Assembly (NCBI RefSeq): GCF_001591605.1
Contig: NZ_BCVF01000003.1
Location: 1-64,000, forward strand
Source of the DNA: Bacillus badius NBRC 15713
Lineage (GTDB): Bacteria; Bacillota; Bacilli; Bacillales; Domibacillaceae
Direction of reading: 5' to 3'
Length of the DNA: 64,000 nt
Numbering within the stretch: position 1 is the first letter of the stretch; every line of letters starts with the position of its first letter. A program made the translations under genes and the position numbers. Below the pieces are notes generated by a model that ran no database searches, was not told the DNA's origin, and saw only the letters and a program-made list of their open reading frames with translations. Of this stretch, positions 1 through 7,291 are shown piece by piece.

Positions 1-192
1 ATAATGTGGTATATCAACTAACATGTATGGCTGCATTTCATCCAGTAAGCTTTCTAAAAATCTGATGGTTTGCTTACGGATTTTGATTTCATGTTCAAAG
101 GCAAATACAGCACCTTCTTGCTTGATTAAATCCTGCGCCGATTCGATGAACATTTTTTGCACTTTGATTTGTGCTTCAATAGTGGATCTCAT
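1..192 (-). CDS. Hypothetical skin-element protein, N-terminal part
   Basis: The gene starts with ATG at 192 behind a GGAGG site and runs off the left window edge; 64 codons are visible. The peptide begins MRSTIEAQIKVQKMF and is rich in charged and helical residues. I do not recognise the family. It is the second gene of a minus-strand series that starts with an Xre regulator at 652, so it probably belongs to the early-gene block of the prophage-like element. The start is well supported; the function is unknown. Confidence 0.6.
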   Translation of the reverse strand, partial: MRSTIEAQIKVQKMFIESAQDLIKQEGAVFAFEHEIKIRKQTIRFLESLLDEMQPYMLVDIPHY

Positions 193-235
193 TTCAATTC
201 CTCCAATCGTTGTAATGAGTCAAAAAACAGCTTTA

Positions 236-358
236 TCAGCTTGCCTGCTCGTTTTTTTCTTCTTCCAAGTCCAAATCCCTTAGAATGTCTATAAGAACGT
301 CAAACGCCTTTTCTCTGGTCTTTTCAGCGTTGGGTCCTAATATTAATCGGACTTCCAT
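236..358 (-). CDS. Small acidic hypothetical protein, 40 aa
   Basis: This short reading frame starts at ATG 358, about 8 nt behind a strong GGGAGGG site, and ends with TGA at 236. It encodes 40 residues beginning MEVRLILGPNAEKTREK, with an acidic helical tail (DLDLEEEKNEQAS). It lies between the Xre regulator and the partial gene 1-192 on the same strand, so the three may be co-transcribed. The family is not recognised. The ribosome site and the absence of overlap with neighbours support a real gene. Confidence 0.5.
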   Translation of the reverse strand: MEVRLILGPNAEKTREKAFDVLIDILRDLDLEEEKNEQAS

Positions 359-427
359 TGATGACCCTCCCTTTTTTTGTTGACTAATAAAAGCTGAGAT
401 CAGATAATTTAATTAACAAAGGGGCTT

Positions 428-652
428 TTATGAAGTTAAATTCAACTTTACGTTTAATTCTTTTTCAAAAAAAATCCCGACAGGAACATTCAACGCATCA
501 GCGATTATTTCTAGTTCAGTTACCATGAGTGGCCTTTTGCCTCTCTCCTTAAGGCTGTAGGACTGAACAGTAATATCCAGACGATCAGCCAACACTTCTT
601 GATTAATATCTTTAGCCTTCCGGATAGCTTTAATTTTATCCGTTACTTTCAT
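428..652 (-). CDS. Xre-family HTH regulator (YqaF-like)
   Basis: A 74-residue protein made up almost entirely of one helix-turn-helix domain of the Xre/Cro type (VTDKIKAIRKAKDINQEVLA, then an RLDITVQSYSLKERGKR recognition region). An upstream in-frame ATG at 673 exists. ATG 652 is preferred because it sits 6 nt after AAGGAGGTGATT, an almost perfect complement to the 16S rRNA tail. It is divergent from the larger Xre gene at 813, the arrangement of sknR and yqaF in the B. subtilis skin element. By analogy it acts as the Cro-like partner in the element's switch; this role is inferred. Confidence 0.75.
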   Translation of the reverse strand: MKVTDKIKAIRKAKDINQEVLADRLDITVQSYSLKERGKRPLMVTELEIIADALNVPVGIFFEKELNVKLNLTS

Positions 653-812
653 AGCAATCACCTCCTTTTTCAACGTAAAGTTTAACTTATAACTTTATTA
701 TATCAACGATAAGTTTAAAGTCAACCCTTTGTTTAATTTTTTGTTGATTTTATTTAACGTTATGTTTATTTAGGGTAGTATGTAAACAAATAGATGAAAC
801 GAGGTAAGAATC
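653..812. promoter_or_regulatory. Divergent promoter and operator region of the phage-type switch
   Basis: This AT-rich gap separates the two Xre genes. For the minus-strand gene a sigma-A promoter is visible: TTGACT at 719-724 and TATAAT at 697-702, 16 bp apart. For the plus-strand gene, TTTAAC then 17 bp then TAGTAT (near 757-785) is a weaker candidate. Half-sites of the form GTTTAA or TTAAAC recur. One pair (TTTAACTTAT at 681-690 and ATAAGTTTAA near 710-719) flanks the minus-strand -10 box, as repressor operators would. Operator identity is inferred. Confidence 0.5.
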
Positions 813-1235
813 ATGACTCTGGGAAAGCGATTAAAAAAGGAAAGAGAGAAAAGGAATTGGTCACAAAAGTATGTGGCAGAACGAATAGGCATTACTAATG
901 CCGTCTTGTCTAACTATGAGAGGGATTATAGAGATCCAGATACAGAAACTCTAAAGAAAATGGCTGATATATATGATGTATCAACGGATTACCTCTTAGG
1001 CTTATCTGATTCGCCTAACAACAAAGTTACTGTGGCAGGCCAAGACATTATGCTGACCATGGAAGAGTTGTTGGTGTTCAACGAGTTAAAGAAATACCCG
1101 ATGGCTTTTCATGACCTTTCTACAAATCCAGAAAAGAAAGTTAAACAATTAATAAAAATGTACGATTTTATTAAAAAGGAACTAGACGATGATGAAGATG
1201 AAGGAAAGGATGGTTTTGGTGAATTAGAGGACTGA
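813..1235 (+). CDS. Xre-family repressor of the skin-like element (SknR/ImmR-like)
   Basis: A 140-residue repressor-like protein. Residues 1-65 form a typical Xre helix-turn-helix (LGKRLKKEREKRNWSQKYVA, then NAVLSNYERDYRDPDTETL). The rest is a charged C-terminal region ending in a very acidic tail (KKELDDDEDEGKD). It starts behind CGAGGTAAG. It is divergent from a small Xre gene and followed by an ImmA-like peptidase gene, so it matches the repressor of skin, ICEBs1 and related prophages, which blocks early-gene expression until cleaved or de-repressed. The family assignment is firm; the SknR-like role is inferred from position beside the sigK junction. Confidence 0.8.
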   Translation: MTLGKRLKKEREKRNWSQKYVAERIGITNAVLSNYERDYRDPDTETLKKMADIYDVSTDYLLGLSDSPNNKVTVAGQDIMLTMEELLVFNELKKYPMAFHDLSTNPEKKVKQLIKMYDFIKKELDDDEDEGKDGFGELED

Positions 1236-1274
1236 TGAAAACAAGGCCACAAAAGAAGGGATTGTATTGGGATA

Positions 1275-1847
1275 ATGTTTCGAATTGCTACAGATCAATG
1301 GGAAGAAAGAGCATATAAAGTATTATCGAATTTCTCTTTTGCCTATCCAGACGAAATTGACATGCATGAGATTTGCTGGAGATATGGAATTAAAATAAAA
1401 CCTCTGGCTAGAGAGTTCGTTGAGTTGCATACAGACTATGAGCTTGTACAGGATCTGAAAGCTTTTTCTATCCCAAAGGAGAAAGGAAGAAAAGGCACTA
1501 TATTTTTGCGAGAGAATCTGCCTTATATCGAAAGGAAGTTGTTGCTCGCAGAAGAATTTTGCCACATCTATGCTCATTATCTGCCACAGCTTAAAATTTC
1601 TTCATACGCTATCTGTAAAACAGAGAATCAAGCGAAGAGAATGTCAGCTTATCTCTTGCTGCCAAGCGCCTTTTTGAGAGAGGTTATAAATACAGCCTAT
1701 GAGCAACCGGTTGTTATTTCTGAAATAGCCGATCACTTTCTTGTCCCTGAGGAATTCGCTCAATACAGGTTGAAGTTAATATTCAACCGAAGAATTGACG
1801 CAATGATTACTTTTAGAGGAAAGTTAGGAAGTCTCCATCGTATATAA
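1275..1847 (+). CDS. ImmA-like (DUF955) metallopeptidase
   Basis: A 190-residue protein of the ImmA/IrrE class, the partner that cleaves ImmR-type repressors. The active-site region reads [15 protein letters not shown]: the second histidine is present, while the first position of the usual HExxH motif is Glu. EExxH variants are known among Gram-positive phage members, so activity cannot be decided from sequence. The gene follows the repressor by 39 bp and ends only about 48 bp before the sigK junction, the place of yqaB in B. subtilis skin. The start is uncertain because no good ribosome site precedes ATG 1275. Confidence 0.75.
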   Translation: MFRIATDQWEERAYKVLSNFSFAYPDEIDMHEICWRYGIKIKPLAREFVELHTDYELVQDLKAFSIPKEKGRKGTIFLRENLPYIERKLLLAEEFCHIYAHYLPQLKISSYAICKTENQAKRMSAYLLLPSAFLREVINTAYEQPVVISEIADHFLVPEEFAQYRLKLIFNRRIDAMITFRGKLGSLHRI

Positions 1848-1894
1848 TAAGAGAGGACAACAAAATTCCTCTTAGCGATACTATTGACATTAAG

Positions 1895-1899
1895 AATGA
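1895..1899. other. Putative sigK recombination core (skin-type att site)
   Basis: The bases AATGA lie inside the sigK reading frame at the codons for Asn-Glu (context [13 protein letters not shown]). In B. subtilis the skin element is excised between two copies of AATGA at this same place in sigK. Left of this point the frame reads through unrelated sequence with no start codon as far as a TAG at 1814; right of it the protein is sigma-K. The element boundary is therefore placed here. The matching left site lies outside the window. Confidence 0.75.
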
Positions 1900-2272
1900 A
1901 ATTTTAATGCATTTGCGTGCCTTAAAGAAAACAAAAAAAGATGTATCGCTCCAAGATCCGATCGGCCATGACAAGGAAGGAAACGAAATTAATTTGCTCG
2001 ATATTTTAAAATCGGAAGACGAAGACGTGCTGGAGCACATTTTATTAACGATCGAACTGAAAAAAGTACTGAAGTTTTTGCGCGTTCTGGATGAGCGCGA
2101 GCAAGAAGTGATTATTGCCCGCTTCGGCTTAAATCAAAATGATGAAAAAACGCAACGTGAAATTGCTAAAGAGCTCGGCATCTCCCGCAGCTATGTATCA
2201 CGCATTGAGAAGCGGGCGTTAATGAAAATGTTTCATGAGTTTTATCGGGAAGAAAAAGGGAGAGGGCATTAA
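1895..2272 (+). CDS. sigK: 3' half of sigma-K gene (spoIIIC-like), split by skin-like element
   Basis: This encodes the C-terminal portion of the mother-cell sporulation sigma factor K. Starting at the junction codons [12 protein letters not shown] it contains the region 3 linker and a complete region 4 helix-turn-helix ([20 protein letters not shown], then [15 protein letters not shown]). The identical segment [15 protein letters not shown] and [10 protein letters not shown] distinguish it from sigma-E. There is no promoter and no credible start, since ATG 1907 is internal. It is thus the downstream half of an interrupted sigK, to be joined to the upstream half by excision of the element in the mother cell. 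An intrinsic terminator follows at once. Confidence 0.88.
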   Translation, partial: NEILMHLRALKKTKKDVSLQDPIGHDKEGNEINLLDILKSEDEDVLEHILLTIELKKVLKFLRVLDEREQEVIIARFGLNQNDEKTQREIAKELGISRSYVSRIEKRALMKMFHEFYREEKGRGH

Positions 2273-2280
2273 ACAACGAC

Positions 2281-2312
2281 AAAAACGGCTTCCAGTGCGG
2301 AAGCCGTTTTTG
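2281..2312 (+). terminator. Intrinsic terminator of sigK
   Basis: A GC-rich hairpin (ACGGCTTCC / GGAAGCCGT with an AGTGC loop) followed by TTTTTG lies 8 bp after the sigK stop codon. Confidence 0.85.
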
Positions 2313-2433
2313 TTAGTTTCTGTCAAAGTCTTTACATCTTTTTGCTGCCGCCCGGGCGGCTTAGAGACATTCCATTCAGCCAGAAAGCTGAAGAACACTT
2401 CCCCGCCGCCTAGGGCGCCTTCTGCTCTTCTGT

Positions 2434-2505
2434 TTAATCGATTGTAACTGATACTAATATTCCCATAATTGTAGCAAGCAGCAACCCCATAATCATCATG
2501 ACCAT
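2434..2505 (-). CDS. 23-aa hydrophobic membrane peptide
   Basis: A very short reading frame starts at ATG 2505, 8 nt after AAGGAGTGAGG, and ends with TAA at 2434. The peptide begins MVMMIMGLLLATIMGILVSV and ends with TID. It is one membrane-spanning helix with almost no polar residues. It lies between the sigK terminator and mtnN on the minus strand. The family is not recognised; it resembles sporulation or toxin-type mini-membrane proteins only in general character. The strong ribosome site and clean composition support translation, but it could be spurious. Confidence 0.45.
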   Translation of the reverse strand: MVMMIMGLLLATIMGILVSVTID

Positions 2506-2601
2506 TCTTCCTCACTCCTTACACAGTCAAAAAAGCTATTTGTTATTAATGTACCACAAAAAGAATAAGTTGTAGCACGCTTTTCACAAATTCTTCACAA
2601 T

Positions 2602-3303
2602 TCACTGCCGGGCGAGCCGGTCAACGATACTCACAACAAGATTGGCGGAATGGCGGGCTGCTTTCGGCAAAAATTGTTCAAACGAAATGTCGGACTCCTT
2701 GCCGGCGATATCCGAGATCGAACGAATGACTACAAATGGAGTGCCAAACTGATAAGCAACCTGGGCGATAGCCGCCGCTTCCATTTCAACGGCCTGTAAG
2801 CCGGTGAATTTTTCGCCGATCGCCAGTACACGCTCTGGATCGCTCATAAATGAATCTCCCGTTGCAATCAATCCTTTAACCACTTGTTCCTCTCTGTCTT
2901 CTGCTGCGCATTCTGCAGCAATATTCACAAGCTTCTCATCTGCTGCAAAAGCGGCAGGCAGCTGCGGAACTTGGCCATATTCATAACCGAATGCCGTCAC
3001 GTCCACATCATGATGGCGCACTTCAGCAGAGATCACGACATCGCCTACATTCAGTTCAGGATTTAATCCGCCTGCGGAACCGGTATTAATCACAGCATCT
3101 GGACGAAAGTGCTGCAGCAAAATAGCGGTCGTCATGGCGGCATTTACTTTCCCAATGCCGGAACGCAATAAAACCACATCAGCCCCGTTTAATGTGCCCG
3201 TTGTAAACTCGCTGTTGGCAATCGTTTCTACCTTCCGATTTTCCATTTGCTCACGCAAAATAACTACTTCTTCTTCCATTGCTCCGATAATGGCTATTTT
3301 CAT
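2602..3303 (-). CDS. mtnN: 5'-methylthioadenosine/S-adenosylhomocysteine nucleosidase
   Basis: MtnN hydrolyses the N-glycosidic bond of methylthioadenosine and S-adenosylhomocysteine, feeding adenine recovery and methionine salvage in the cytoplasm. The 233-residue protein has the catalytic glutamate in GAMEEEV near residue 12, the substrate loop [12 protein letters not shown] and the catalytic Asp in SDIAG. ATG 3303 is chosen because CGGAGGAATATAAA precedes it and because the MKIAIIG start matches the family; an in-frame upstream ATG at 3327 has no such site. Here it stands alone, unlike the yrrT-mtnN-mccAB operon of B. subtilis. Confidence 0.93.
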   Translation of the reverse strand: MKIAIIGAMEEEVVILREQMENRKVETIANSEFTTGTLNGADVVLLRSGIGKVNAAMTTAILLQHFRPDAVINTGSAGGLNPELNVGDVVISAEVRHHDVDVTAFGYEYGQVPQLPAAFAADEKLVNIAAECAAEDREEQVVKGLIATGDSFMSDPERVLAIGEKFTGLQAVEMEAAAIAQVAYQFGTPFVVIRSISDIAGKESDISFEQFLPKAARHSANLVVSIVDRLARQ

Positions 3304-3433
3304 TTTATATTCCTCCGTTTTTTGCACTTACCTGTCCCATTTTAACATTTTTTCGCCAAAATCGCTTGCCACTTCTGCCTCCTATCTTGTATACATAAAA
3401 CAGAAGCCAGTTCAACTCGAAAGGAGAAAAACT

Positions 3434-3637
3434 ATGCAGTTCCATCTAGATTTAATTGAAGATAAAGTTGAATTTTTTGAAGCCAGCAGTTTGGCGGCTC
3501 TAGAAAAGAAAATCGCTGAGAAAATTGAACAAAACCGAGCGATCCTCCTCAGTGTCCATTCTGTTACTCATCAAATGCAAATGGATGCAGATGGGCATAA
3601 ACACTTTTCCGCAGTCGTTCACTTTAAAGCGAAATAA
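3434..3637 (+). CDS. yrzA: DUF2536 family small protein (YrzA-like)
   Basis: A 67-residue soluble protein (MQFHLDLIEDKVEFFEAS... through HKHFSAVVHFKAK) of the DUF2536/YrzA family, which is restricted to Bacillaceae and has no known function. It starts behind AAAGGAGA, 7 nt before ATG. It is one of very few plus-strand genes in this part of the window and converges on yrrS, with a shared bidirectional terminator between them. The family call comes from recalled similarity and synteny with the mtnN-yrrS region. Confidence 0.75.
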   Translation: MQFHLDLIEDKVEFFEASSLAALEKKIAEKIEQNRAILLSVHSVTHQMQMDADGHKHFSAVVHFKAK

Positions 3638-3650
3638 CACGGGCCTGACA

Positions 3651-3710
3651 AAAAAACGGGCTGTCCCAAAAGGTCATGAAAAATGACTTTTTGGGTCGGC
3701 CCCTTTTTCT
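3651..3710. terminator. Bidirectional terminator, repeat family A copy 1
   Basis: An imperfect palindrome of about 46 bp (3658-3703; arms GGGCTGTCCCAAAAGGTCAT and ATGACTTTTTGGGTCGGCCC). A-runs on the left and T-runs on the right let it work on both strands, between convergent yrzA and yrrS. Related copies are at 35314 and 43051. Confidence 0.8.
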
Positions 3711-3757
3711 CGATCTGTTTTTATTTTAGAGACTTATTGGATAGTCTCTCTTGCATC

Positions 3758-4417
3758 TTACCGCCCTTTATCGTTATGCTCCAGCTTATACATCTTTTGA
3801 GGTTTCCAGCCTTCGCCCTCTACCCAGTTAATGTATACGCGGTAAGCATTATCCTGGTCGCTTTTCTTGGAGACTGTTCCAATTGCCCCTTTAGGGCCGT
3901 CTCCGCTAATATACCAAACGACCATCTCTTCTTTAGGAATGCCTGTCGCATAAGATAATGCATCTTTTTTCTCTTCCCAGTCTACTGAACCTGTATCAAA
4001 GGAAGAAGTATGCTGTCCTGATTGTGAAGTGCCGATGCCTGTCCAATTTGGATCAATGATTTCTTTTTCAACATTCGGCTCATCACTTTCTTTTTCAATG
4101 ACTTCGCCCTTGTCTTTTTGTTCTTTATCCTTTTGTTCTTTATCTGTTTGATCTTCTTTATCAGCCTTGTCTTCATCCTCGTCTTTCACATCAGAGGTTT
4201 TAACATCGGAGGATGGCTCCTCTTTTTCCTTGGCTGCAGACTGCTGTGTTTCTGTTTTCGGTTTCGGCGGCTGCGGATCTTCATCTTTTCCACCGCCAGA
4301 AAAAATAGTAAAGCCTACAACAACAATTAAAAGAACAACGACAGCAATGGCGGTATTTAAAATTCGATTGGTTTTTCTTCGCTTAGATTTTCTTTCTGTA
4401 CGCGATGATTGTGCCAT
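3758..4417 (-). CDS. yrrS: YrrS-like membrane-anchored protein (DUF1510)
   Basis: A 219-residue protein with one N-terminal membrane segment (about residues 20-40, LNTAIAVVVLLIVVVGFTIF) after a strongly basic start, so it should be a type II protein with its bulk outside the membrane. Residues 45-125 are a low-complexity acidic and lysine-rich linker. The C-terminal 95 residues form a folded domain (WTGIGTSQSGQHTSSF to EGEGWKPQKMYKLEH), as in DUF1510/YrrS proteins. In B. subtilis yrrS neighbours the penicillin-binding protein gene pbpI, which is absent here. It starts behind GAGAGGAGT. A cell-wall role is suggested only by context. Confidence 0.8.
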   Translation of the reverse strand: MAQSSRTERKSKRRKTNRILNTAIAVVVLLIVVVGFTIFSGGGKDEDPQPPKPKTETQQSAAKEKEEPSSDVKTSDVKDEDEDKADKEDQTDKEQKDKEQKDKGEVIEKESDEPNVEKEIIDPNWTGIGTSQSGQHTSSFDTGSVDWEEKKDALSYATGIPKEEMVVWYISGDGPKGAIGTVSKKSDQDNAYRVYINWVEGEGWKPQKMYKLEHNDKGR

Positions 4418-4633
4418 ATTACGACTCCTCTCTCTTCGGCATCATTCACATTTTATCATGACTGCACTGGAACATGAAGCTATTTTAACCGAAAGCTCCG
4501 TGAAAGTGTAGTGTTGTTTTTAGCGCCATTCAAATGCAAATCCTCTAAAAGAAAGAAGCGAGAAACGGATGGCCCTTTTTCAGCCCTCAGCTTCCCCTCT
4601 GTATCACAAGATGGTCATTGAATGATCGGATTG

Positions 4634-4672
4634 AAAAAAAGCGCTAAAGGCCTAGTTGCCTTTAACGCTTTT
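4634..4672 (-). terminator. Terminator of greA
   Basis: The stem AAAGCG-TAAAGGC / GCCTTTA-CGCTTT ends in a T-run on the minus strand, just downstream of the greA stop codon. The rest of the gap 4418-4682 shows no gene. Confidence 0.8.
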
Positions 4673-4682
4673 GGTCCGTCTA

Positions 4683-5153
4683 TTATTTAATTGAGACGAT
4701 TTTCACTTTCATCTCGCCGCCAGGTGTTTGAACGATGACTTCATCGCCCACTTCTTTGCCGAGCAGGCTTTTTGCAATAGGAGAATCATTGGAGATTTTT
4801 CCTTCGAACGGATCAGCTTCGGCGCTGCCGACAATTGTGTAAGTTTCTTCCTCTCCATCCGGCAGCTCAATGAATACGACCGTTTTTCCTAAGGAAACAA
4901 CGTTGCTGTTGTCCTCTTCAATAATCTCAGCATTGCGGATCATTGCCTCAATCGTACCAATGCGCCCTTCTACAAAGGCTTGCTCTTCCTTAGCAGAATC
5001 ATATTCGGAGTTCTCCGATAAATCACCAAAGCTGCGAGCGATTTTAATTCTCTCCACAACTTCCTTGCGCTTAACGGATTTTAAGTACTCTAGTTCCTGC
5101 TCTAACTTTTCTTTCCCCTCTTTAGTCATTGGGTATACTTTTTCTGTTGACAA
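4683..5153 (-). CDS. greA: Transcription elongation factor GreA
   Basis: GreA inserts a coiled coil into the RNA polymerase secondary channel and stimulates cleavage of backtracked RNA. The N-terminal coiled coil ([20 protein letters not shown]) carries the tip residues Asp and Glu in [18 protein letters not shown]; the C-terminal FKBP-like domain follows. A TTG start at 5153 ([10 protein letters not shown]), 10 nt after AAAGGAG, gives 156 residues and aligns with known GreA N-termini. Upstream in-frame ATGs at 5204 and 5174 would add an unusual extension. Confidence 0.93.
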   Translation of the reverse strand: MSTEKVYPMTKEGKEKLEQELEYLKSVKRKEVVERIKIARSFGDLSENSEYDSAKEEQAFVEGRIGTIEAMIRNAEIIEEDNSNVVSLGKTVVFIELPDGEEETYTIVGSAEADPFEGKISNDSPIAKSLLGKEVGDEVIVQTPGGEMKVKIVSIK

Positions 5154-5215
5154 GTCCCTTCCACTCCTTTTCATCTCGACGCCTTCCTTGGTGCAGGAAA
5201 ACAATAAACATGAGC

Positions 5216-5321
5216 AGGCTGTCTCATTTAGAGTAGCTTTACTGCATTCATATATAGAGAAAGCGTTTTCCTCTATATATGAGCGCGCCAGTTAAGCCCG
5301 CTACAATGATTGAGACAGCCT
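5216..5321. repeat. Nested double-hairpin element between greA and udk
   Basis: Two perfect inverted repeats are nested. The outer arms AGGCTGTCTCA (5216-5226) and TGAGACAGCCT (5311-5321) enclose the inner arms TCATATATAGAG (5248-5259) and CTCTATATATGA (5271-5282). It follows udk on the minus strand and could end the udk transcript, but the long outer span is atypical for a simple terminator. No reading frame lies inside. Confidence 0.6.
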
Positions 5322-5359
5322 TTGTTTTTAAAAGATTATGTCTGTTTCATAAAAAGATA

Positions 5360-5995
5360 CTATAAAATGGCTTTTTGTTCAAGAACCGTTTGAATTTTTG
5401 TTACCATCAAATCGATGGCCACATGGTTTTGGCCGCCTTCCGGAATAATAATATCCGCATAGCGCTTCGTTGGTTCAATAAATTGGTTGTGCATCGGCCG
5501 AACGACATTTAAATATTGATCAACAACAGACTCAAACGAGCGCTCCCGCTCTTTAATATCACGGATCATGCGGCGAATAATGCGCAAATCCGCATCTGTG
5601 TCGACAAAGAGCTTAATGTCCATTAAATCCCGCAAGCGTTCATCTTCGAGCACAAGAATTCCTTCTAATATAATGACATCTTTCGGCTCCATCCGGACTG
5701 TCTCGGCTGAACGGGTATGACGGGCATAATCATATATCGGCTTTTCGGCTGCTTCATATCGAATCAGCTTCTCGATATGGCTGATAAGCAAATCATTGTC
5801 AAATGCAAGCGGGTGATCATAGTTGGTTTTCAGCCGCTCTTCAAACGGCAAATGGCTTTGATCTTTATAATAGTAGTCCTGCTCAATAACCATAACCGAA
5901 TGCCCTTGAAAATGCTCGGCTATTGACTTTGTAACACTTGTTTTGCCGGAGCCGGAGCCGCCGGCAACACCGATAACAACTGGCTTCTGGTCCAT
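5360..5995 (-). CDS. udk: Uridine kinase
   Basis: Udk phosphorylates uridine and cytidine to UMP and CMP in pyrimidine salvage, using ATP or GTP. The 211-residue protein has the P-loop [12 protein letters not shown] near residues 9-20, the family segment [10 protein letters not shown] and the [11 protein letters not shown] strand. Its length equals that of the family. It follows the U32 genes by only 5 bp and ends the trmR-trhP1-trhP2-udk transcript; a complex hairpin lies downstream. The ribosome site (AAGGGG) is far from the ATG and overlaps the trhP2 end, so translational coupling is likely. Confidence 0.95.
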   Translation of the reverse strand: MDQKPVVIGVAGGSGSGKTSVTKSIAEHFQGHSVMVIEQDYYYKDQSHLPFEERLKTNYDHPLAFDNDLLISHIEKLIRYEAAEKPIYDYARHTRSAETVRMEPKDVIILEGILVLEDERLRDLMDIKLFVDTDADLRIIRRMIRDIKERERSFESVVDQYLNVVRPMHNQFIEPTKRYADIIIPEGGQNHVAIDLMVTKIQTVLEQKAIL

Positions 5996-6000
5996 GAAGT

Positions 6001-7275
6001 TTATTCAAGCCCCTTTCGCATCATGTTATTCGGATAGACCGGTTTGGCTGTTTGAAAACGGATCACTTGCAGCGGATGACGGGCAGCGTCCAATTCCTTT
6101 CCTTGCTCATCCCAAATCGTGCCCACCTTTTGGGTGAAGTTATCAATTTCCGGTCCGAAAAATTCAATTTCATCTCCAGGTCGGAAGAAGTTGCGCTGCT
6201 GTAAAGTGACCATTCCTGTCTCTTCTTCATAATCAAGAACAAGACCGGCAAAATCATGGGAAGCTTTTTTGCCATGAACACCGAATAGCTGCTCTTCAAC
6301 ACCAGGCGTTCCTTCAAAGAAAGCAGGAGCCGCCGGACGGTTCGCACACTTTTCAAGCTCATCCAGCCATTCTTGGCGGATTTGGAAATTATCTGGGTCT
6401 GCACAATACGTATCGATAACTTTGCGGTACACACTGACAACAGTTGCTACGTAATGAATAGACTTCATGCGTCCTTCGACTTTTAAGCTGTCGATCCCCA
6501 ATTCAATAAGCTTGGGAATAGACTCAACCAGCTTTAAGTCTTTTGGACTCATTGCAAAAGGAGAATCATCCTCAGAAAATAGAGCCTGTTCGCCGTTCTC
6601 TTCTAAAGAATACAAGTCATAATCCCAGCGGCATGACTGACAGCATCCACCCCTGTTCGAATCACGGGCAGTCATATGATTGCTCAGCACACAACGGCCA
6701 GAATAAGCGATACACATAGCTCCATGGATGAACGTTTCAATTTCGATATCTACTTTTTCCTTCATTTCGCGCATTTCTTCACTCGTTGTTTCCCGCGCAA
6801 GGACGACACGATGCAGCCCTTCTTCTTTCCAATATTGCACAGCGCGCCAGTTAGATAACGACTGTTGTGTACTTAAATGCACTTCTACTTTTGGTGCCAC
6901 ACGACGGCATGTCTCAATGATGAGCGGATCGGCTACAATAATACCGGTAATGCCGGCATTCTGCAAACCGCGCAAGTAATCCTCCAAACCGTCAATATTT
7001 TCATTATGCGCATAAATATTTGTTGTTACGTAGACTTTTGCCCCATACTTCTTGGCAAACTCCACGCCCTCTTTCATTTGTTCCAATGTAAAGTTTCCCG
7101 CATTGGAACGGAGCCCATATTCCTGGCCGCCGATGTATACGGCATCCGCTCCATAGTGAATGGCAATCTTTAATTTTTCCAATGTGCCTGCCGGCGCCAG
7201 CAATTCCGGTTTTTTTGCAATAACCCGCTTTCCGTCGACAATAGTTGAAATTTTCTCGTTTATAACCGCACTCAC
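6001..7275 (-). CDS. trhP2: tRNA 5-hydroxyuridine synthesis protein, U32 family (YrrO)
   Basis: This 424-residue U32-family protein corresponds to YrrO/TrhP2. With YrrN it is needed for prephenate-dependent 5-hydroxylation of U34 in tRNA; the older name is collagenase-like peptidase. The barrel start [19 protein letters not shown], the signature [16 protein letters not shown] and a cysteine group ([11 protein letters not shown]) are visible. It starts with GTG at 7275 behind AAAGGAGGAACACTC. It lies 16 bp after trhP1 and is followed by udk. Function comes from family knowledge. Confidence 0.9.
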   Translation of the reverse strand: MSAVINEKISTIVDGKRVIAKKPELLAPAGTLEKLKIAIHYGADAVYIGGQEYGLRSNAGNFTLEQMKEGVEFAKKYGAKVYVTTNIYAHNENIDGLEDYLRGLQNAGITGIIVADPLIIETCRRVAPKVEVHLSTQQSLSNWRAVQYWKEEGLHRVVLARETTSEEMREMKEKVDIEIETFIHGAMCIAYSGRCVLSNHMTARDSNRGGCCQSCRWDYDLYSLEENGEQALFSEDDSPFAMSPKDLKLVESIPKLIELGIDSLKVEGRMKSIHYVATVVSVYRKVIDTYCADPDNFQIRQEWLDELEKCANRPAAPAFFEGTPGVEEQLFGVHGKKASHDFAGLVLDYEEETGMVTLQQRNFFRPGDEIEFFGPEIDNFTQKVGTIWDEQGKELDAARHPLQVIRFQTAKPVYPNNMMRKGLE

Positions 7276-7291
7276 GAGTGTTCCTCCTTTT

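Noticed and set aside
1907-2272. ATG 1907 as the start of an independent sigma-factor gene
   Set aside because: The ATG is the internal Met of the [12 protein letters not shown] segment of sigma-K, with no ribosome site or promoter. The frame stays open upstream across the junction.
2219-2515. A 98-codon minus-strand frame overlapping sigK and its terminator
   Set aside because: It crosses the sigK terminator and the end of sigK, and its start lacks a ribosome site of its own. The shorter 23-codon frame at 2434-2505 uses the strong site there.
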